Shown piece after piece: positions 30,115 to 38,815 of a DNA stretch of 64,000 bases. The stretch is from NCBI GenBank assembly GCA_965223215.1, contig CBDCVZ010000010.1, forward strand, positions 1,674,001 through 1,738,000, given 5' to 3'. The notes under the pieces were generated by a model that did not search any database, had not been told where the DNA came from, and saw nothing but the letters and a program-made list of their open reading frames with translations. The stretch comes from JABDMH01 sp965223215. GTDB taxonomy: Bacteria; Bacteroidota; Bacteroidia; Chitinophagales; Saprospiraceae. The first letter of the stretch is position 1; each line of letters starts with the position of its first letter. The translations under genes were made by a program, and so were the position numbers.

Positions 30115-30499
30115 TTAAACCTTTTCCAATTTTTCATTTGGTAATATTGGATTCAGGAACATTAAATCATCGTATCCTACAATGTGATTGAAACCGATCT
30201 CTGATAGAATACTTTGAGTTGATGGAATGCCTTCAAAATCCCTTTCCAGTGTTGCCAACTTCAGCAAGGATTCCCATTACGACTTGCCCTTCACTATCGA
30301 ACAGCTTTCGAATTGAAGGGGAAACGCCTGAGCAATCAATTAACCACAACTGGCTAAAAATCGATTAAAATACCCTTTACAACCTTTCTACCCAATCTTC
30401 CACGGCGGTGTAAACGAATTATCCAGGTCGTGTTTTCGATGCTGCTGGTTTCTCTCACCACCCAATGACACAGTTGGCACGGCCAATTCCTAAGAGCAA
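30115..30499 (-). pseudogene. Frameshifted remnant of an unidentified gene
   Basis: Three overlapping minus-strand frames each give protein-like sequence that hands over to the next. The first (~30497-30362) contains RETSSIENTTWIIRLHRRG and KGILIDF. A second contains LIDCSGVSPSIRKLFDSEGQ and VVMGILAEVG. A third (~30280-30115) contains LLKLATLERDFEGIPSTQS and ends GYDDLMFLNPILPNEKLEKV followed by a stop at 30115-30117. In-frame stops and at least one frameshift make an active product unlikely. It follows the LytTR regulator directly and could have been part of that operon. The family is not identified. Confidence 0.45.
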
Positions 30500-31240
30500 C
30501 TAACTTCGAAAAAGTTGTAAAAATTTCTTTCTCTGTGATCGTGAAACATTGGCTTCCAATCCCTCCTCCAGGACCACGGTATTTTCATCACCACCCCGAT
30601 ATTCTTTGATAAAGTCCAGATTGATTAAGTATTGCTTATGACATCGAAAGAATTGGCTATGCTCGTCAAGTAGTTTTGCATAATATCCCAATGTCTTAGA
30701 TGCCACTACCGACTCCCTATTCCTAATATAAATCTGTGTGTAGTTATTATAAGATGTCATCATAATAATTTCCTTGACCTGCATAAATGACAAACCCCTC
30801 TGATGACTTATTGCGATGCGGTCCATTAGAGAGTCACCTCTTACCCCGGAATTCAATAATTCAACCTGTGGCTTTGATATCTGATGTTTTTCTAACCGCT
30901 GCATGGTGTTGATAAGCTCCGCTTCATTGATGGGTTTGAGCAGATAATCGAAAGCTGCATACTTGATCGCTTTGATCGCATATTGATTGTACGAGGTTAC
31001 AAAAATCACATGCAATTTGAAGGATTCTGGTGGCAGGTTATCAAGTACTTCAAAACCATTCATTCCTGGCATTTGCACATCCAGAAATACCAAATCTGGA
31101 CGCAATTTTATAATCGCATTGACTGCTTCCCGCCCATCTTTGCATTGATCGATGACCGATACTTGGGGGAAATGGTCGGTCAATAATTTGATCAGCATTC
31201 GCCTGGCTAAATATTCATCATCGATCACGATTGCGTTCAT
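30500..31240 (-). CDS. LytTR-family response regulator
   Basis: A 246-residue regulator. The receiver spans residues 1-118, with acidic residues at 7-8 (IDDE), phospho-acceptor Asp54 (LVFLDVQMPGMNG), a conserved Thr/Ser (FVTSY) and Lys (LLKPI). The LytTR DNA-binding domain spans ~145-245 (EIIMMTSYNNYTQIYI..., FFRCHKQYLINLDFI, VSRSQRKKFLQLF). It is encoded directly after the histidine kinase with a 1-nt overlap (TAATG), so kinase and regulator form one operon and presumably one signalling pair. A matching direct-repeat site lies in front of the operon (see the regulatory entry), suggesting autoregulation. Its external targets are unknown. Confidence 0.93.
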   Translation of the reverse strand: MNAIVIDDEYLARRMLIKLLTDHFPQVSVIDQCKDGREAVNAIIKLRPDLVFLDVQMPGMNGFEVLDNLPPESFKLHVIFVTSYNQYAIKAIKYAAFDYLLKPINEAELINTMQRLEKHQISKPQVELLNSGVRGDSLMDRIAISHQRGLSFMQVKEIIMMTSYNNYTQIYIRNRESVVASKTLGYYAKLLDEHSQFFRCHKQYLINLDFIKEYRGGDENTVVLEEGLEANVSRSQRKKFLQLFRS

Positions 31241-32568
31241 TATATTAAAATTGGTATCTGGATAATAACTCTAGTTCCTCTTTCACCATTATTCTGTGAT
31301 GTCAAATCAATGGTCTCGACCGTAGAGATTTTTTCCGACAGGCTAGTGATCGATTTTATCCGCTCATTGGAAATATGGGCTCCCAGAGAAGCATGTTCGC
31401 GGCTTGGTTTCTTATTGGCGATGCTTTGACCAATTCCTATTCCATTGTCCTGGATCACAATTTCAATGTGATCTTCCATTTCATCGATTTGAACTTGAAT
31501 AAGACCGTGCTCTACGTTGGCATCCGAAATACCATGCCACACCGCATTTTCCACATATGGCTGAATCATCAGCGGTGGTATTTCAATCAATTCTGTGTCT
31601 ACATCCTTTCCTACCTGGATTTCGAAATCGAATTTATTATTTAAGCGCAATTGCTCTAGTGTGAGATATCTCACCAGATTATCAATCTCGTCTTGGAGTC
31701 TGACCTTGGACTTAGTAGATTGCTCGAGCACCTGCCGCATGAGGAGGCCGAACTGATCCAAACTCCTAGTGGCTTTCTCAATCTGTCCATCGATGTTGAG
31801 ACTTTTGATAGAATTTAGGCAATTAAATATGAAGTGAGGATTCATCTGTGTTTGTAAAGCCCTGAGTTTTTGTCGGTTCGCCTCTTTTTCAAACTGAACC
31901 CTTTCGTTATATACGATCTTATCCTTAACCGCCAATGCAATCAAAAAAAGTGTGCCTTCAATCAAGACCATGACAAATAAAGTTCTGCCAGTACTTAGGA
32001 TCTCAAAGGTAATGTCCCTAAACGATGGGACCATCATGACCAGGAAAAAATTCATAAATCCTAACCCTATAATCCAACTAGAAATTGCCGGAAAGACGTA
32101 ATATGGATGTCTCCAATATTTCAGGGTATAGAATGGCAGAATCGAAAATATGATTAGCAAGGTGATCAAAAAGATCCTGTAGAGAATTTGACTTACAATG
32201 TTGAAATCTGCGTAAAAGGCAGATATCACCAGAGAAAACACTTCTGATAAAATAATGATTAAACCCACATTAATGACGTCATATAGGATCCTAGCACCTG
32301 CTTTGATTTGAAGAAATTCTCGATACAAGAGAATAAGGAAAAAAGGAGTTAGGTGATTAAACCAGATGGCGGGAACAGAAATTCCATAAACGACCAAGTT
32401 GGAACCAGGAATTTGATATTGATGATGCCAGGTCAGACATTCCAGCAACACCATGGAAAACATAAGAGAGCAATACAAATAGGCTCGGTCCCAATTGTTT
32501 AGGAATGACTTCACACCTGTGACCAATATCATAATGGTACTAAAACCAATGACGTACATTCCAAACAT
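31240..32568 (-). CDS. LytS/YehU-type sensor histidine kinase
   Basis: A 442-residue membrane kinase. About seven hydrophobic helices fill residues 1-215. A linker helix then carries the His_kinase phospho-acceptor motif (RALQTQMNPHFIFNCLNSIKSL, active His in NPHF), followed by a HATPase domain with PPLMIQPYVENAVWHG (N box) and DNGIGIG (G box). It lacks the classical HisKA dimerisation domain, as is usual for partners of LytTR regulators. It is the first gene of the two-gene operon with the regulator at 30500-31240. The stimulus cannot be inferred from the sequence. Confidence 0.92.
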   Translation of the reverse strand: MFGMYVIGFSTIMILVTGVKSFLNNWDRAYLYCSLMFSMVLLECLTWHHQYQIPGSNLVVYGISVPAIWFNHLTPFFLILLYREFLQIKAGARILYDVINVGLIIILSEVFSLVISAFYADFNIVSQILYRIFLITLLIIFSILPFYTLKYWRHPYYVFPAISSWIIGLGFMNFFLVMMVPSFRDITFEILSTGRTLFVMVLIEGTLFLIALAVKDKIVYNERVQFEKEANRQKLRALQTQMNPHFIFNCLNSIKSLNIDGQIEKATRSLDQFGLLMRQVLEQSTKSKVRLQDEIDNLVRYLTLEQLRLNNKFDFEIQVGKDVDTELIEIPPLMIQPYVENAVWHGISDANVEHGLIQVQIDEMEDHIEIVIQDNGIGIGQSIANKKPSREHASLGAHISNERIKSITSLSEKISTVETIDLTSQNNGERGTRVIIQIPILI

Positions 32569-32596
32569 GGTGTCTATCTCTTTGTTATCTGAAATG

Positions 32597-32631
32597 CGTT
32601 ACCGAATCCTTGGCAGCCGTAACCGAATCCT
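32597..32631. promoter_or_regulatory. Tandem direct repeat, candidate LytTR operator
   Basis: Two 14-bp copies of CGT(T/A)ACCGAATCCT occupy 32597-32610 and 32618-32631. They are identical at 13 of 14 positions and spaced 21 bp start to start, about two helical turns. LytTR proteins such as AgrA bind pairs of 9-bp direct repeats with a ~12-bp spacer, which gives the same 21-bp period. The site ends 29 bp upstream of the kinase start codon and lies in the divergent spacer shared with the gene at 32828. Confidence 0.55.
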
Positions 32632-32827
32632 CAATGAAACTGCAGTTCATTCATTTAATGTAAACTTATTCCATTTATTAGACAATTTTAGAAATAAAAT
32701 ATGCAGCTGGGATAGCAAAATATCAGAATAATGCAGGGGCCTACAAAATCCGAAGTTTAGTACACCTAGGAAAATCCAGTGCCTTGATATTCCCAGCATC
32801 AAAATAAACACACAAGAAAATTAGCAC

Positions 32828-33163
32828 ATGATTACCTTCATTGAATTATGGAGCGCCAACGAGAACTGGAAGGCGCTTGACCAAGAGCTAAGGGCTGACT
32901 ACTTGTCCAAAATGAAACCATCCATCCCCAAGTTTATGGAGCAAGGAGCTGAAATCATTGCCTGGGGTCATAATGATAAGATCGATGACCACCGGGCTCC
33001 ATTTGACTACTATGCCATCTGGACCTTTCCCAACCAAGACCTTATCGTACAATTCAAGGATCTGCTTCAGGGGGCGGGTTGGTATAACTATTTTGACCAA
33101 GTGAATATTTGTGGTGATGCACATGCACCAGACCCTATCATCGGACATATGATTACCACCTAA
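32828..33163 (+). CDS. Small conserved protein, dimeric alpha/beta-barrel-like (possibly DUF6616)
   Basis: A 111-residue cytosolic protein starting MITFIELWSANENW and containing GAEIIAWGHN, FDYYAIWTFPN and GAGWYNYFDQVNI. From memory this resembles a short uncharacterised family (possibly DUF6616) in many environmental bacteria. Its pattern of strands and helices suggests a dimeric ferredoxin-like barrel, like YCII or NIPSNAP proteins. It is transcribed divergently from the LytS/LytTR operon, with the candidate LytTR site between them, so it could be a target of that system. No catalytic residues can be assigned. Confidence 0.6.
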   Translation: MITFIELWSANENWKALDQELRADYLSKMKPSIPKFMEQGAEIIAWGHNDKIDDHRAPFDYYAIWTFPNQDLIVQFKDLLQGAGWYNYFDQVNICGDAHAPDPIIGHMITT

Positions 33164-33263
33164 AAGCCTGGCATGAGCAAAGTGTCAGATTTATAATAAG
33201 AAAGTGATATCCTCTCGATGTAGACTTGATCATTTGGCAAACACGACTTCTCAAAATCTCAAC

Positions 33264-34487
33264 ATGAAAATCTTGCCTCGTCCCTTTGCCCTTCTAGGCC
33301 CTTATCTTATTATTTTCCTGTGGATGGTGCACCAACCCAAATCCTCCGATAGGGATGATTTAGTGTCATGCGAGATAAACGTTACACCCATTGATGGACA
33401 TGCCTTTAAACATCATTTTGGTCATTCGATTGATTTAAACAATCTTCCCAATTATTCAGATCAGGAGGTTCCTAAATACATTGTACATCGGAATGGCAAT
33501 AACAATCCAGTCACAAACGAGGGGGCCACGCTGGGTCGGGTCTTATTCTACGACAAGAAATTGTCCATCGACAACACCATTTCCTGCGCATCATGTCATT
33601 TGCAATCCCATGCCTTTGGTGACACCGCAGTCGTGAGCCGCGGAGTGCAAGGTGGTAAAACCGCTCGACATTCCATGCGGCTGGTCAACACCGGATACAG
33701 TGCCGAACATCGATTCTTTTGGGATGAGCGGGCCCCCAGCTTAGAGGTACAAACCACGATGCCCATAAAAGACCATCATGAATTTGGCTTTAGTGGAGAT
33801 CAAGGCAGACCAAGTTTTGATGAATTCTTGGAAAAAGTAGAAAATATTGATTACTACCAAGAGCTATTCACTTTAGTCTACGGTGATCCGACGGTGACCG
33901 AGTGCAGGATTCAAAAAGCCTTGGCACAATTTGTTCGCAGTATTCAGTCATTCGATTCCAAATATGATGAAGGTTTTGAATCAGCATTTGACAATTTCAC
34001 CAAGTCTGAAAGACGTGGCCTGGAGCTATTTTCTACCTTTCCTAAGGTGGAGAAAAAAGATACCAACGGTAGAATAGAAATTCATCGAACGGGTGCTGGA
34101 TTGGGTTGCATCGCCTGTCATAAACCTCCCGGCTTTGATATTATTCCCGACGCTGGAAACAATGGCATCATCGGGGTAGCAAATCATCCGGGTCTCATTG
34201 ACATTGACAATACGAAGCCGCCGACGCTCAGAGATGTTTTTGGACCAGGTGGCGATTTTAACGGCCCGTTGATGCACAATGGATCCATACACACGATTGA
34301 AGAATTTATCCGTGGTGTAACTATTTTTCCTTACGATCAGCGAAATACGAAGTTGGGTTTTTTTATTCCTCGCAATTATGCCACACTGAATATTACAGAA
34401 CAGGAAAAGAATGACCTAATCCATTTTTTGAAGACCTTGACCGGATCTAGGGTTTACTCTGACGAGCGGTGGTCTGATCCCTTCTAG
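33264..34487 (+). CDS. Di-haem cytochrome c peroxidase / MauG-family protein
   Basis: The ATG at 33264 is preferred over an upstream in-frame GTG (33204), because it is followed at once by a signal/anchor segment (MKILPRPFALLGPYLIIFLWMV). About 407 residues. The N-terminal haem motif is CASCH (in TISCASCHLQSHAFGD) and the second is CIACH (in LGCIACHKPPGF). Flanking family motifs are present: GRVLFYDKKLSID, RHSMRLVNTG, FWDERAPSLEVQ, ALAQFVRSIQSFDSKYD and PPTLRDVFGPGGDFN...HNGS.HTIEEFI. It is periplasmic, reducing hydrogen peroxide or performing MauG-like oxidations. It is followed by a Crp/Fnr regulator and a second cytochrome, suggesting a small redox-responsive group. Confidence 0.9.
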   Translation: MKILPRPFALLGPYLIIFLWMVHQPKSSDRDDLVSCEINVTPIDGHAFKHHFGHSIDLNNLPNYSDQEVPKYIVHRNGNNNPVTNEGATLGRVLFYDKKLSIDNTISCASCHLQSHAFGDTAVVSRGVQGGKTARHSMRLVNTGYSAEHRFFWDERAPSLEVQTTMPIKDHHEFGFSGDQGRPSFDEFLEKVENIDYYQELFTLVYGDPTVTECRIQKALAQFVRSIQSFDSKYDEGFESAFDNFTKSERRGLELFSTFPKVEKKDTNGRIEIHRTGAGLGCIACHKPPGFDIIPDAGNNGIIGVANHPGLIDIDNTKPPTLRDVFGPGGDFNGPLMHNGSIHTIEEFIRGVTIFPYDQRNTKLGFFIPRNYATLNITEQEKNDLIHFLKTLTGSRVYSDERWSDPF

Positions 34488-34520
34488 TGTACCGTTCAAT
34501 CGTGGATACTCCATCTAATT

Positions 34521-35078
34521 GTGATCCAGTGGCAAATAAAATTGGCTATCTTTCTGTGGGGCAAAAGCACTGAATCCATGGCCATCAAAGTCGTTAAGAA
34601 ACGTGACATCCTACTCCGGCAGGGAGATATGTCCTCCAAGTTCTTTCTGGTCCGATCCGGACTCTTACGAAGTTATATGATCGATCAAAAAGGTAGAGAA
34701 CACATCTTTATGTTTGCCCCAGAAAAGTGGGTCGCGGTAGACAATAAGGCCTTCAATGATCCATCTGACCTATTTATTGATGCACTGGAAGATTCCGAAA
34801 TCGAAATATTTGACAAGAGCATGATTTTTGATCCTCAGATCAGTGAAAAGGACCTACCTGTTTCGCGCATACACCTTGCCCGTCGGCTTGCCGCCTTTCA
34901 GAAGAGAATTCTGATGCTGATGAGTGCCAGCGCCATTGAACGCTATGACCACTTTTTGAACACATACCCAGACATTTCCTGTCGGGTACCGCAGAAAATG
35001 ATTGCATCCTATCTTGGCATCACTCCTGAGGCCCTCAGCAAGGTTAAAAGCTTGAGGACTAGGGTATCCAATAAATAG
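34521..35078 (+). CDS. Crp/Fnr-family transcriptional regulator
   Basis: A 185-residue protein. The cyclic-nucleotide-binding-like barrel is seen as VVKKRDILLRQGDMSSKFFLVRSGLLRSY...GREHIFMFAPEKW. The C-terminal winged-helix HTH reads RVPQKMIASYLGITPEALSKVK. There is no Cys cluster for an iron-sulfur centre, so it is Crp-like rather than true Fnr. The start is uncertain: GTG at 34521 gives an N-terminal helix, whereas ATG at 34578 would drop 19 residues but keep the whole barrel. The frame is the same as that of the upstream peroxidase gene, and no stop lies between 34488 and 34521. A palindrome 29 bp downstream may be its own target. Confidence 0.85.
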   Translation: MIQWQIKLAIFLWGKSTESMAIKVVKKRDILLRQGDMSSKFFLVRSGLLRSYMIDQKGREHIFMFAPEKWVAVDNKAFNDPSDLFIDALEDSEIEIFDKSMIFDPQISEKDLPVSRIHLARRLAAFQKRILMLMSASAIERYDHFLNTYPDISCRVPQKMIASYLGITPEALSKVKSLRTRVSNK

Positions 35079-35106
35079 GCATTCTTACCAAACCTCCCCT
35101 GAAATC

Positions 35107-35120
35107 TTAATCTAGATTAA
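35107..35120. promoter_or_regulatory. Fnr/Crp-like palindrome between regulator and cytochrome genes
   Basis: TTAATCTAGATTAA is a 14-bp perfect palindrome. Its half-site spacing (TTAAT-N4-ATTAA) is that of the Fnr-type site TTGAT-N4-ATCAA with one change per half. It lies 28 bp after the Crp/Fnr stop codon and ~130 bp before the cytochrome gene, followed by a T-run (TTTTTT). It may be an operator for the neighbouring regulator; a weak terminator is less likely because the stem is only A/T. Confidence 0.4.
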
Positions 35121-35248
35121 TTTTTTGATCGGGTTTTTTCCTCACCTTGGCTGTGACGAGATTATATGGAGAGAATCTTAAGGGAGCGTCCAGAGATCTA
35201 TTTAAACTTCCAGTTAGATGAAATCGGAAGTACAGTTTCACCAAACGT

Positions 35249-36232
35249 ATGTTCAAATTCTTAAAATACATTCTGTTGGGCCTTGGACTTCTCTTTGTAG
35301 GAGCACTACTAGTCCTAAAGCTCTTACTTCCTCACGTTGGACCAGCCGAAAATCTTAGCATCGAATTAACTCACGATAAAATTCAAAGAGGTGCGTATCT
35401 GGCCAACTATGTTTGTGTCTGCACGGATTGCCATTCACGTAGGGACTGGAGCAGATTTTCAGGTCCGATTGCAGAAGGTACCTTGGGGATGGGTGGTCAA
35501 GAATTTAATCAAACGATGGGATTTCCAGGTATCTTTTATTCAAGAAACATTACTCCTGCAGGTCTCGGAAAATGGACGGATGGTGAAATTTTAAGGGCGA
35601 TAGCCTCAGGAGTAAGTCGCGACGGCAACCCCTTATTTCCGGTCATGCCCCATGCAAGTTATGGTCGAATGGACCGAGAAGATCTAGGTGCCATTATTGC
35701 TTATTTGAGATCACTAGATCCCATCGATAATGAGGTGCCTACATCCCAACCAGATTTTCCGATGTCACTAATGATAAATATGATTCCCAAAGCTGCTTCA
35801 TACAGCACGAAACCTGATAAGCGTGATATTACTGCCTACGGTGGTTATCTTTTCAATGCGGCCGTTTGTGCAGAATGTCATACCAAGCAAGAAAGAGGAA
35901 AACCCGTGACTGGCCTAGAACTTGCCGGGGGGTTCGAATTTCCCTTAGTGGGAGGAGGTATCGTGCGCTCGGCTAATATAACACCGGACATAGAAACGGG
36001 AATCGGCAGTTGGTCGGAGTCGGATTTCATCAAAAAGTTCAAGAGTTATTCTGATCTAAATTATCTGGAGAAAGCCACTCGACCTGGTGAATTCAACACC
36101 TGGATGCCATGGACGATGTATGGTAAAATGACTGAGTTTGACCTCAAGGCAATCTACCAATTTTTGAGAACTCAAAAACCGATCAAGCATGAGGTGATCA
36201 AGTTTTCGAATAGGGAATCTTTAATGGAGTAA
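35249..36232 (+). CDS. Membrane-anchored di-haem cytochrome c
   Basis: A 327-residue protein with an N-terminal signal-anchor helix (YILLGLGLLFVGALLVLKLLL). Two class-I cytochrome c domains follow: haem motif CTDCH near residue 60 (VCVCTDCHS, note the extra Cys) with RNITPAGLGKWTDGEI...MPHASYGRM, and CAECH near residue 212 with ANITPDIETGIGSWSESDF...MPWTMYGKM. The distal Met ligands are probably those in the MPxxxYGxM motifs. It resembles the cytochrome subunits of membrane dehydrogenases and passes electrons in the periplasm. Placed after the Crp/Fnr gene and the palindrome, it is a plausible target of that regulator. Confidence 0.9.
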   Translation: MFKFLKYILLGLGLLFVGALLVLKLLLPHVGPAENLSIELTHDKIQRGAYLANYVCVCTDCHSRRDWSRFSGPIAEGTLGMGGQEFNQTMGFPGIFYSRNITPAGLGKWTDGEILRAIASGVSRDGNPLFPVMPHASYGRMDREDLGAIIAYLRSLDPIDNEVPTSQPDFPMSLMINMIPKAASYSTKPDKRDITAYGGYLFNAAVCAECHTKQERGKPVTGLELAGGFEFPLVGGGIVRSANITPDIETGIGSWSESDFIKKFKSYSDLNYLEKATRPGEFNTWMPWTMYGKMTEFDLKAIYQFLRTQKPIKHEVIKFSNRESLME

Positions 36233-36287
36233 TAGCGCTAAGGTGAAAATTCCTACTTTTTAAAATGTATAACCAAAACCTAAAATC

Positions 36288-36695
36288 ATGATTAAGAAAT
36301 TTGCAATCCTATCTTCTCTATGTCTCCTAACCACAATCGGATATACTCAGCAAACACAAGAGTACCAGGTCAGACACCTCAAATTTAAGAAAGGCATGGC
36401 GGATCAAGGTATGGAAATTGGCATGAAATACTTTAATGCCGGGTGCCATGCCGTTGGCATCAAAACGAAAGTCATAAGATTCTTCTCTGGCAACTGGGAT
36501 GCCCAAATCATGATTCCCATCGACGCAAATTCGCCGCTGAGAGAGGTGGTTTTTGGTTATGGAAACAAGAGCTCTGAAATTTGGCAAGAGATTCTAAAGA
36601 TCGGCGGATCAGAAGAAAATGTGAACAAAGAAATTAAAAAATACAATGAGACTATTTTGGATGAAGAGATCTCCTATGCCAAAATTGTGGAGTAA
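36288..36695 (+). CDS. Exported single-domain NIPSNAP-like protein
   Basis: A 135-residue protein with a signal peptide (FAILSSLCLLTTIGYTQQ). The mature part corresponds to the N-terminal domain of the protein at 23946-24701: KKGMADQGMEIGMKYFNAG matches HHGMVDEGLAIGTKIFQPA, and FFSGNWDAQIMIP matches YASGPWDLQVTIP. The two share the same signal-peptide style and a G-G-x-E-x-x-x-x-x-I-x-K-(Y/H)-(N/D)-E-x-(I/V)-L segment. It is a ferredoxin-like fold, probably dimeric. It follows the cytochrome gene by 55 bp and may be co-transcribed with it. Function unknown. Confidence 0.6.
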   Translation: MIKKFAILSSLCLLTTIGYTQQTQEYQVRHLKFKKGMADQGMEIGMKYFNAGCHAVGIKTKVIRFFSGNWDAQIMIPIDANSPLREVVFGYGNKSSEIWQEILKIGGSEENVNKEIKKYNETILDEEISYAKIVE

Positions 36696-36783
36696 TGGTT
36701 GAGGTCTTGTGAGTAAGCGTACCGATCAGCAACTAAGACTGGGTGGATACGTCTAGGTCATAGGTTAATCAAGGGTTGGTCGC

Positions 36784-38274
36784 TTAAGCTTCAAATAAAG
36801 CATCCATCGTGACCTCACTCTGCACTTCTTCCAGATAATATTTATTACGTATTGCTGGATATGTAGTAATCAACGTGGTAAAAACAGATTTTTTCGTCTT
36901 TGTGACTTGTTCGAAGACTGCCCGTTTTCGACGGAGGGCCGCCACATAAGATTTAGTGATCGTGAATTCCCTATCGGTAAATTTGGCTTCACACAAGCTA
37001 ATTACCTGATCTTTTCGATCAATCAATAAGTCGATCTGAGCACCGGGAAAATCCTCATTTCCAGGATGCATCCATGACGAAACCTCCGTGTATACACCTC
37101 CGATGCCCAACGCTTTTTTTATCTGATCGATGTGCAAGAGACAGATGGTTTCATAGGCGTAGCCCGACCACGCCCGATAAGCGGATCCCATGGCCAGTGA
37201 CTTCCACGCTCCTTTACCGGTATATTTTGCCGGTTGGATAAATTTCAGGTAGAACAATGTATACAGATCCGTCAGTTTGTAAATGGAATCCTTCTTCTTC
37301 TTTTGAAAAGGTTTAAGACGAGTGATAAAACCACTTTCTTCTAGGTCTTCCAGAGTTCGGTTGACCACCCCCCCATCGGGCAACCTAGTGTATCTGATAA
37401 TATCTTTGCGAGTCAAACCATTCGGTCGAGCACCTAGTGCCCCAATGATGGTCAGGTGATGTTCAGGATTCTTAAATAAGGAATGATACAACGATAAATA
37501 TTCCTCACGCAAAAGGCCTGTTTTCGAAAAACATATTTCGTCAATAAGTTGCTGTGCACTTTTACCCCTGGACAGTTCTTTGAGATAATGTGGAATGCCA
37601 CCCATCGCCATGTAGATCTGCAATAGTTGATATCGGCTAAGGGAAACATGGCGTGCCTGGCAATAGGCTTCCATCTCCGTGAGGGTAAATGGCTCGAGTT
37701 TCAATCGTTGGGTCACCCGGTTATAAAGGCCACCTTTGGCCCGGAATAATTTCTTTTGTATCCATGAACTGGCGGATCCGCACCCTATCAGCAGCACATT
37801 ATTCATCTTCGAAAGATGCTGATTCCAAAAATGTTCCAGGGCTGAGACGAATCCCGAACGTGGCGTATCGAGCCAAGGCAGCTCATCGATGAAAATGACC
37901 AACTTACTTTTGCGACTCTCTGAGATGAATCGAATATAGTCAATCAAGTATTGAAAGGCCCACGACCAATTGGTAGGGATTCTTGTTTCTCTTTGTCCCT
38001 TCGTACGCAACAAATAAGTCCGGAAGAAATTTTCCAATTGAGTGTGCATGGAGGCAGCATAAGATCCGGTAAAATCGAAGACAATGTCACTGCCAAAATA
38101 TTCACGAATTAGGTAGGTCTTGCCCACGCGCCGACGGCCGTAAACCACCAAGAACTCGGGCAACTTTGATGAAGCGATCTCCTTCAGTTTAGCCCGTTCT
38201 TCAACCCTTCCAATGATGCTCTGCGAGTCCATTATAATTGGATTAAATTCATCATTTTCATTATATTTCTCCAA
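36784..38274 (-). CDS. Archaeal-type AAA+ ATPase with DUF234 nuclease-like C-terminus
   Basis: A 496-residue protein of the ATPase_2/DUF234 family. IIGRVEERAKL opens the ATPase, Walker A is YGRRRVGKTYL (residues ~45-55), Walker B is LVIFIDELPWLD, and the GGIPHYL segment lies before a winged helix (GLTRKDIIRYTRLPDGGVVNRTLEDLEESGF, read in parts). The C-terminal domain keeps a PD-(D/E)xK-like core: QIDLLID followed by SLCEAKF, suggesting nuclease ancestry. Met15 (MDSQSII) is an equally good start. The family is common and often mobile or defence-associated, but its role is unresolved. It has no operon partners here. Confidence 0.85.
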   Translation of the reverse strand: MEKYNENDEFNPIIMDSQSIIGRVEERAKLKEIASSKLPEFLVVYGRRRVGKTYLIREYFGSDIVFDFTGSYAASMHTQLENFFRTYLLRTKGQRETRIPTNWSWAFQYLIDYIRFISESRKSKLVIFIDELPWLDTPRSGFVSALEHFWNQHLSKMNNVLLIGCGSASSWIQKKLFRAKGGLYNRVTQRLKLEPFTLTEMEAYCQARHVSLSRYQLLQIYMAMGGIPHYLKELSRGKSAQQLIDEICFSKTGLLREEYLSLYHSLFKNPEHHLTIIGALGARPNGLTRKDIIRYTRLPDGGVVNRTLEDLEESGFITRLKPFQKKKKDSIYKLTDLYTLFYLKFIQPAKYTGKGAWKSLAMGSAYRAWSGYAYETICLLHIDQIKKALGIGGVYTEVSSWMHPGNEDFPGAQIDLLIDRKDQVISLCEAKFTDREFTITKSYVAALRRKRAVFEQVTKTKKSVFTTLITTYPAIRNKYYLEEVQSEVTMDALFEA

Positions 38275-38344
38275 ATATAAAGTTTATTTTTGGATTTATC
38301 TATGTACAAAAATGACTTTTCTCCATTTATGCACTCAGCAGAAC

Positions 38345-38482
38345 TGTAAAGGACGAGCATCTTACGGCACATCAAAATCTGGGCTGAAAAGACTGGTAAA
38401 TCGAGACTGGCAGATGAATTGGCCAATCGCGAGGGTTGGAGTAAATTGTTTATCTCATCATCCAAAGCATCAAAAACCATGA
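38345..38482 (+). pseudogene. Remnant resembling a short-chain dehydrogenase active-site region
   Basis: The frame reads GRASYGTSKSGLKRLVNRDW, then ARVGVNCLSHHP, then stop. This fits the YxxxK catalytic motif of SDR enzymes (Y-G-T-S-K with Tyr codon at 38363) and the following 'RVGVNCLSPG' strand. There is no Rossmann glycine motif upstream, since sequence before 38345 overlaps the ATPase gene start region. At best it is a short fragment of a lost gene. Confidence 0.3.
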
Positions 38483-38815
38483 CACGACACCGATGCTTCT
38501 AGATCCGCTCCACCGACTTAATTGATGACCATTTGCACCAGCGATGGCTTCACAAATCGCACTTGATCTTATCGGTAGGGATCAAAAAAACACTTCATCA
38601 ACACAGTTCATTACTTAATCTAGCCAACCGGAAGTCTTCAGAATGGTGGCAGTGCAGAAACAATCAACCAACCCATTGAGCAAATCAAAGGTTTGCGGGT
38701 TAGAGAAATCCTCGATCATATCTTCTTGCTTTTGGGTAGAATCGGCAGGAAACAAGAATGGGCAAGCTATTTGGTTAACTTCACTGAAGGCTGACCAAGA
38801 TCTCCTTTTGACTTC
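38483..38815. other. Gene-poor region with one open, unidentified fragment
   Basis: No intact gene. Plus-strand codons 38624-38794 are open for 56 residues (including GLRVREILDHIFLLLGRIG) after a TAG at 38621 and end at TGA 38792-38794. There is no start and no recognisable family. This could be a gene remnant. Confidence 0.3.

Noticed and set aside
33204..33263. Upstream GTG start for the di-haem peroxidase
   Set aside because: It would place 20 polar residues before the signal/anchor sequence that begins at the ATG 33264.
38232..38480. 82-codon minus-strand frame upstream of the ATPase gene
   Set aside because: It overlaps the ATPase start and its opposite strand gives the better SDR-like match; no independent support.
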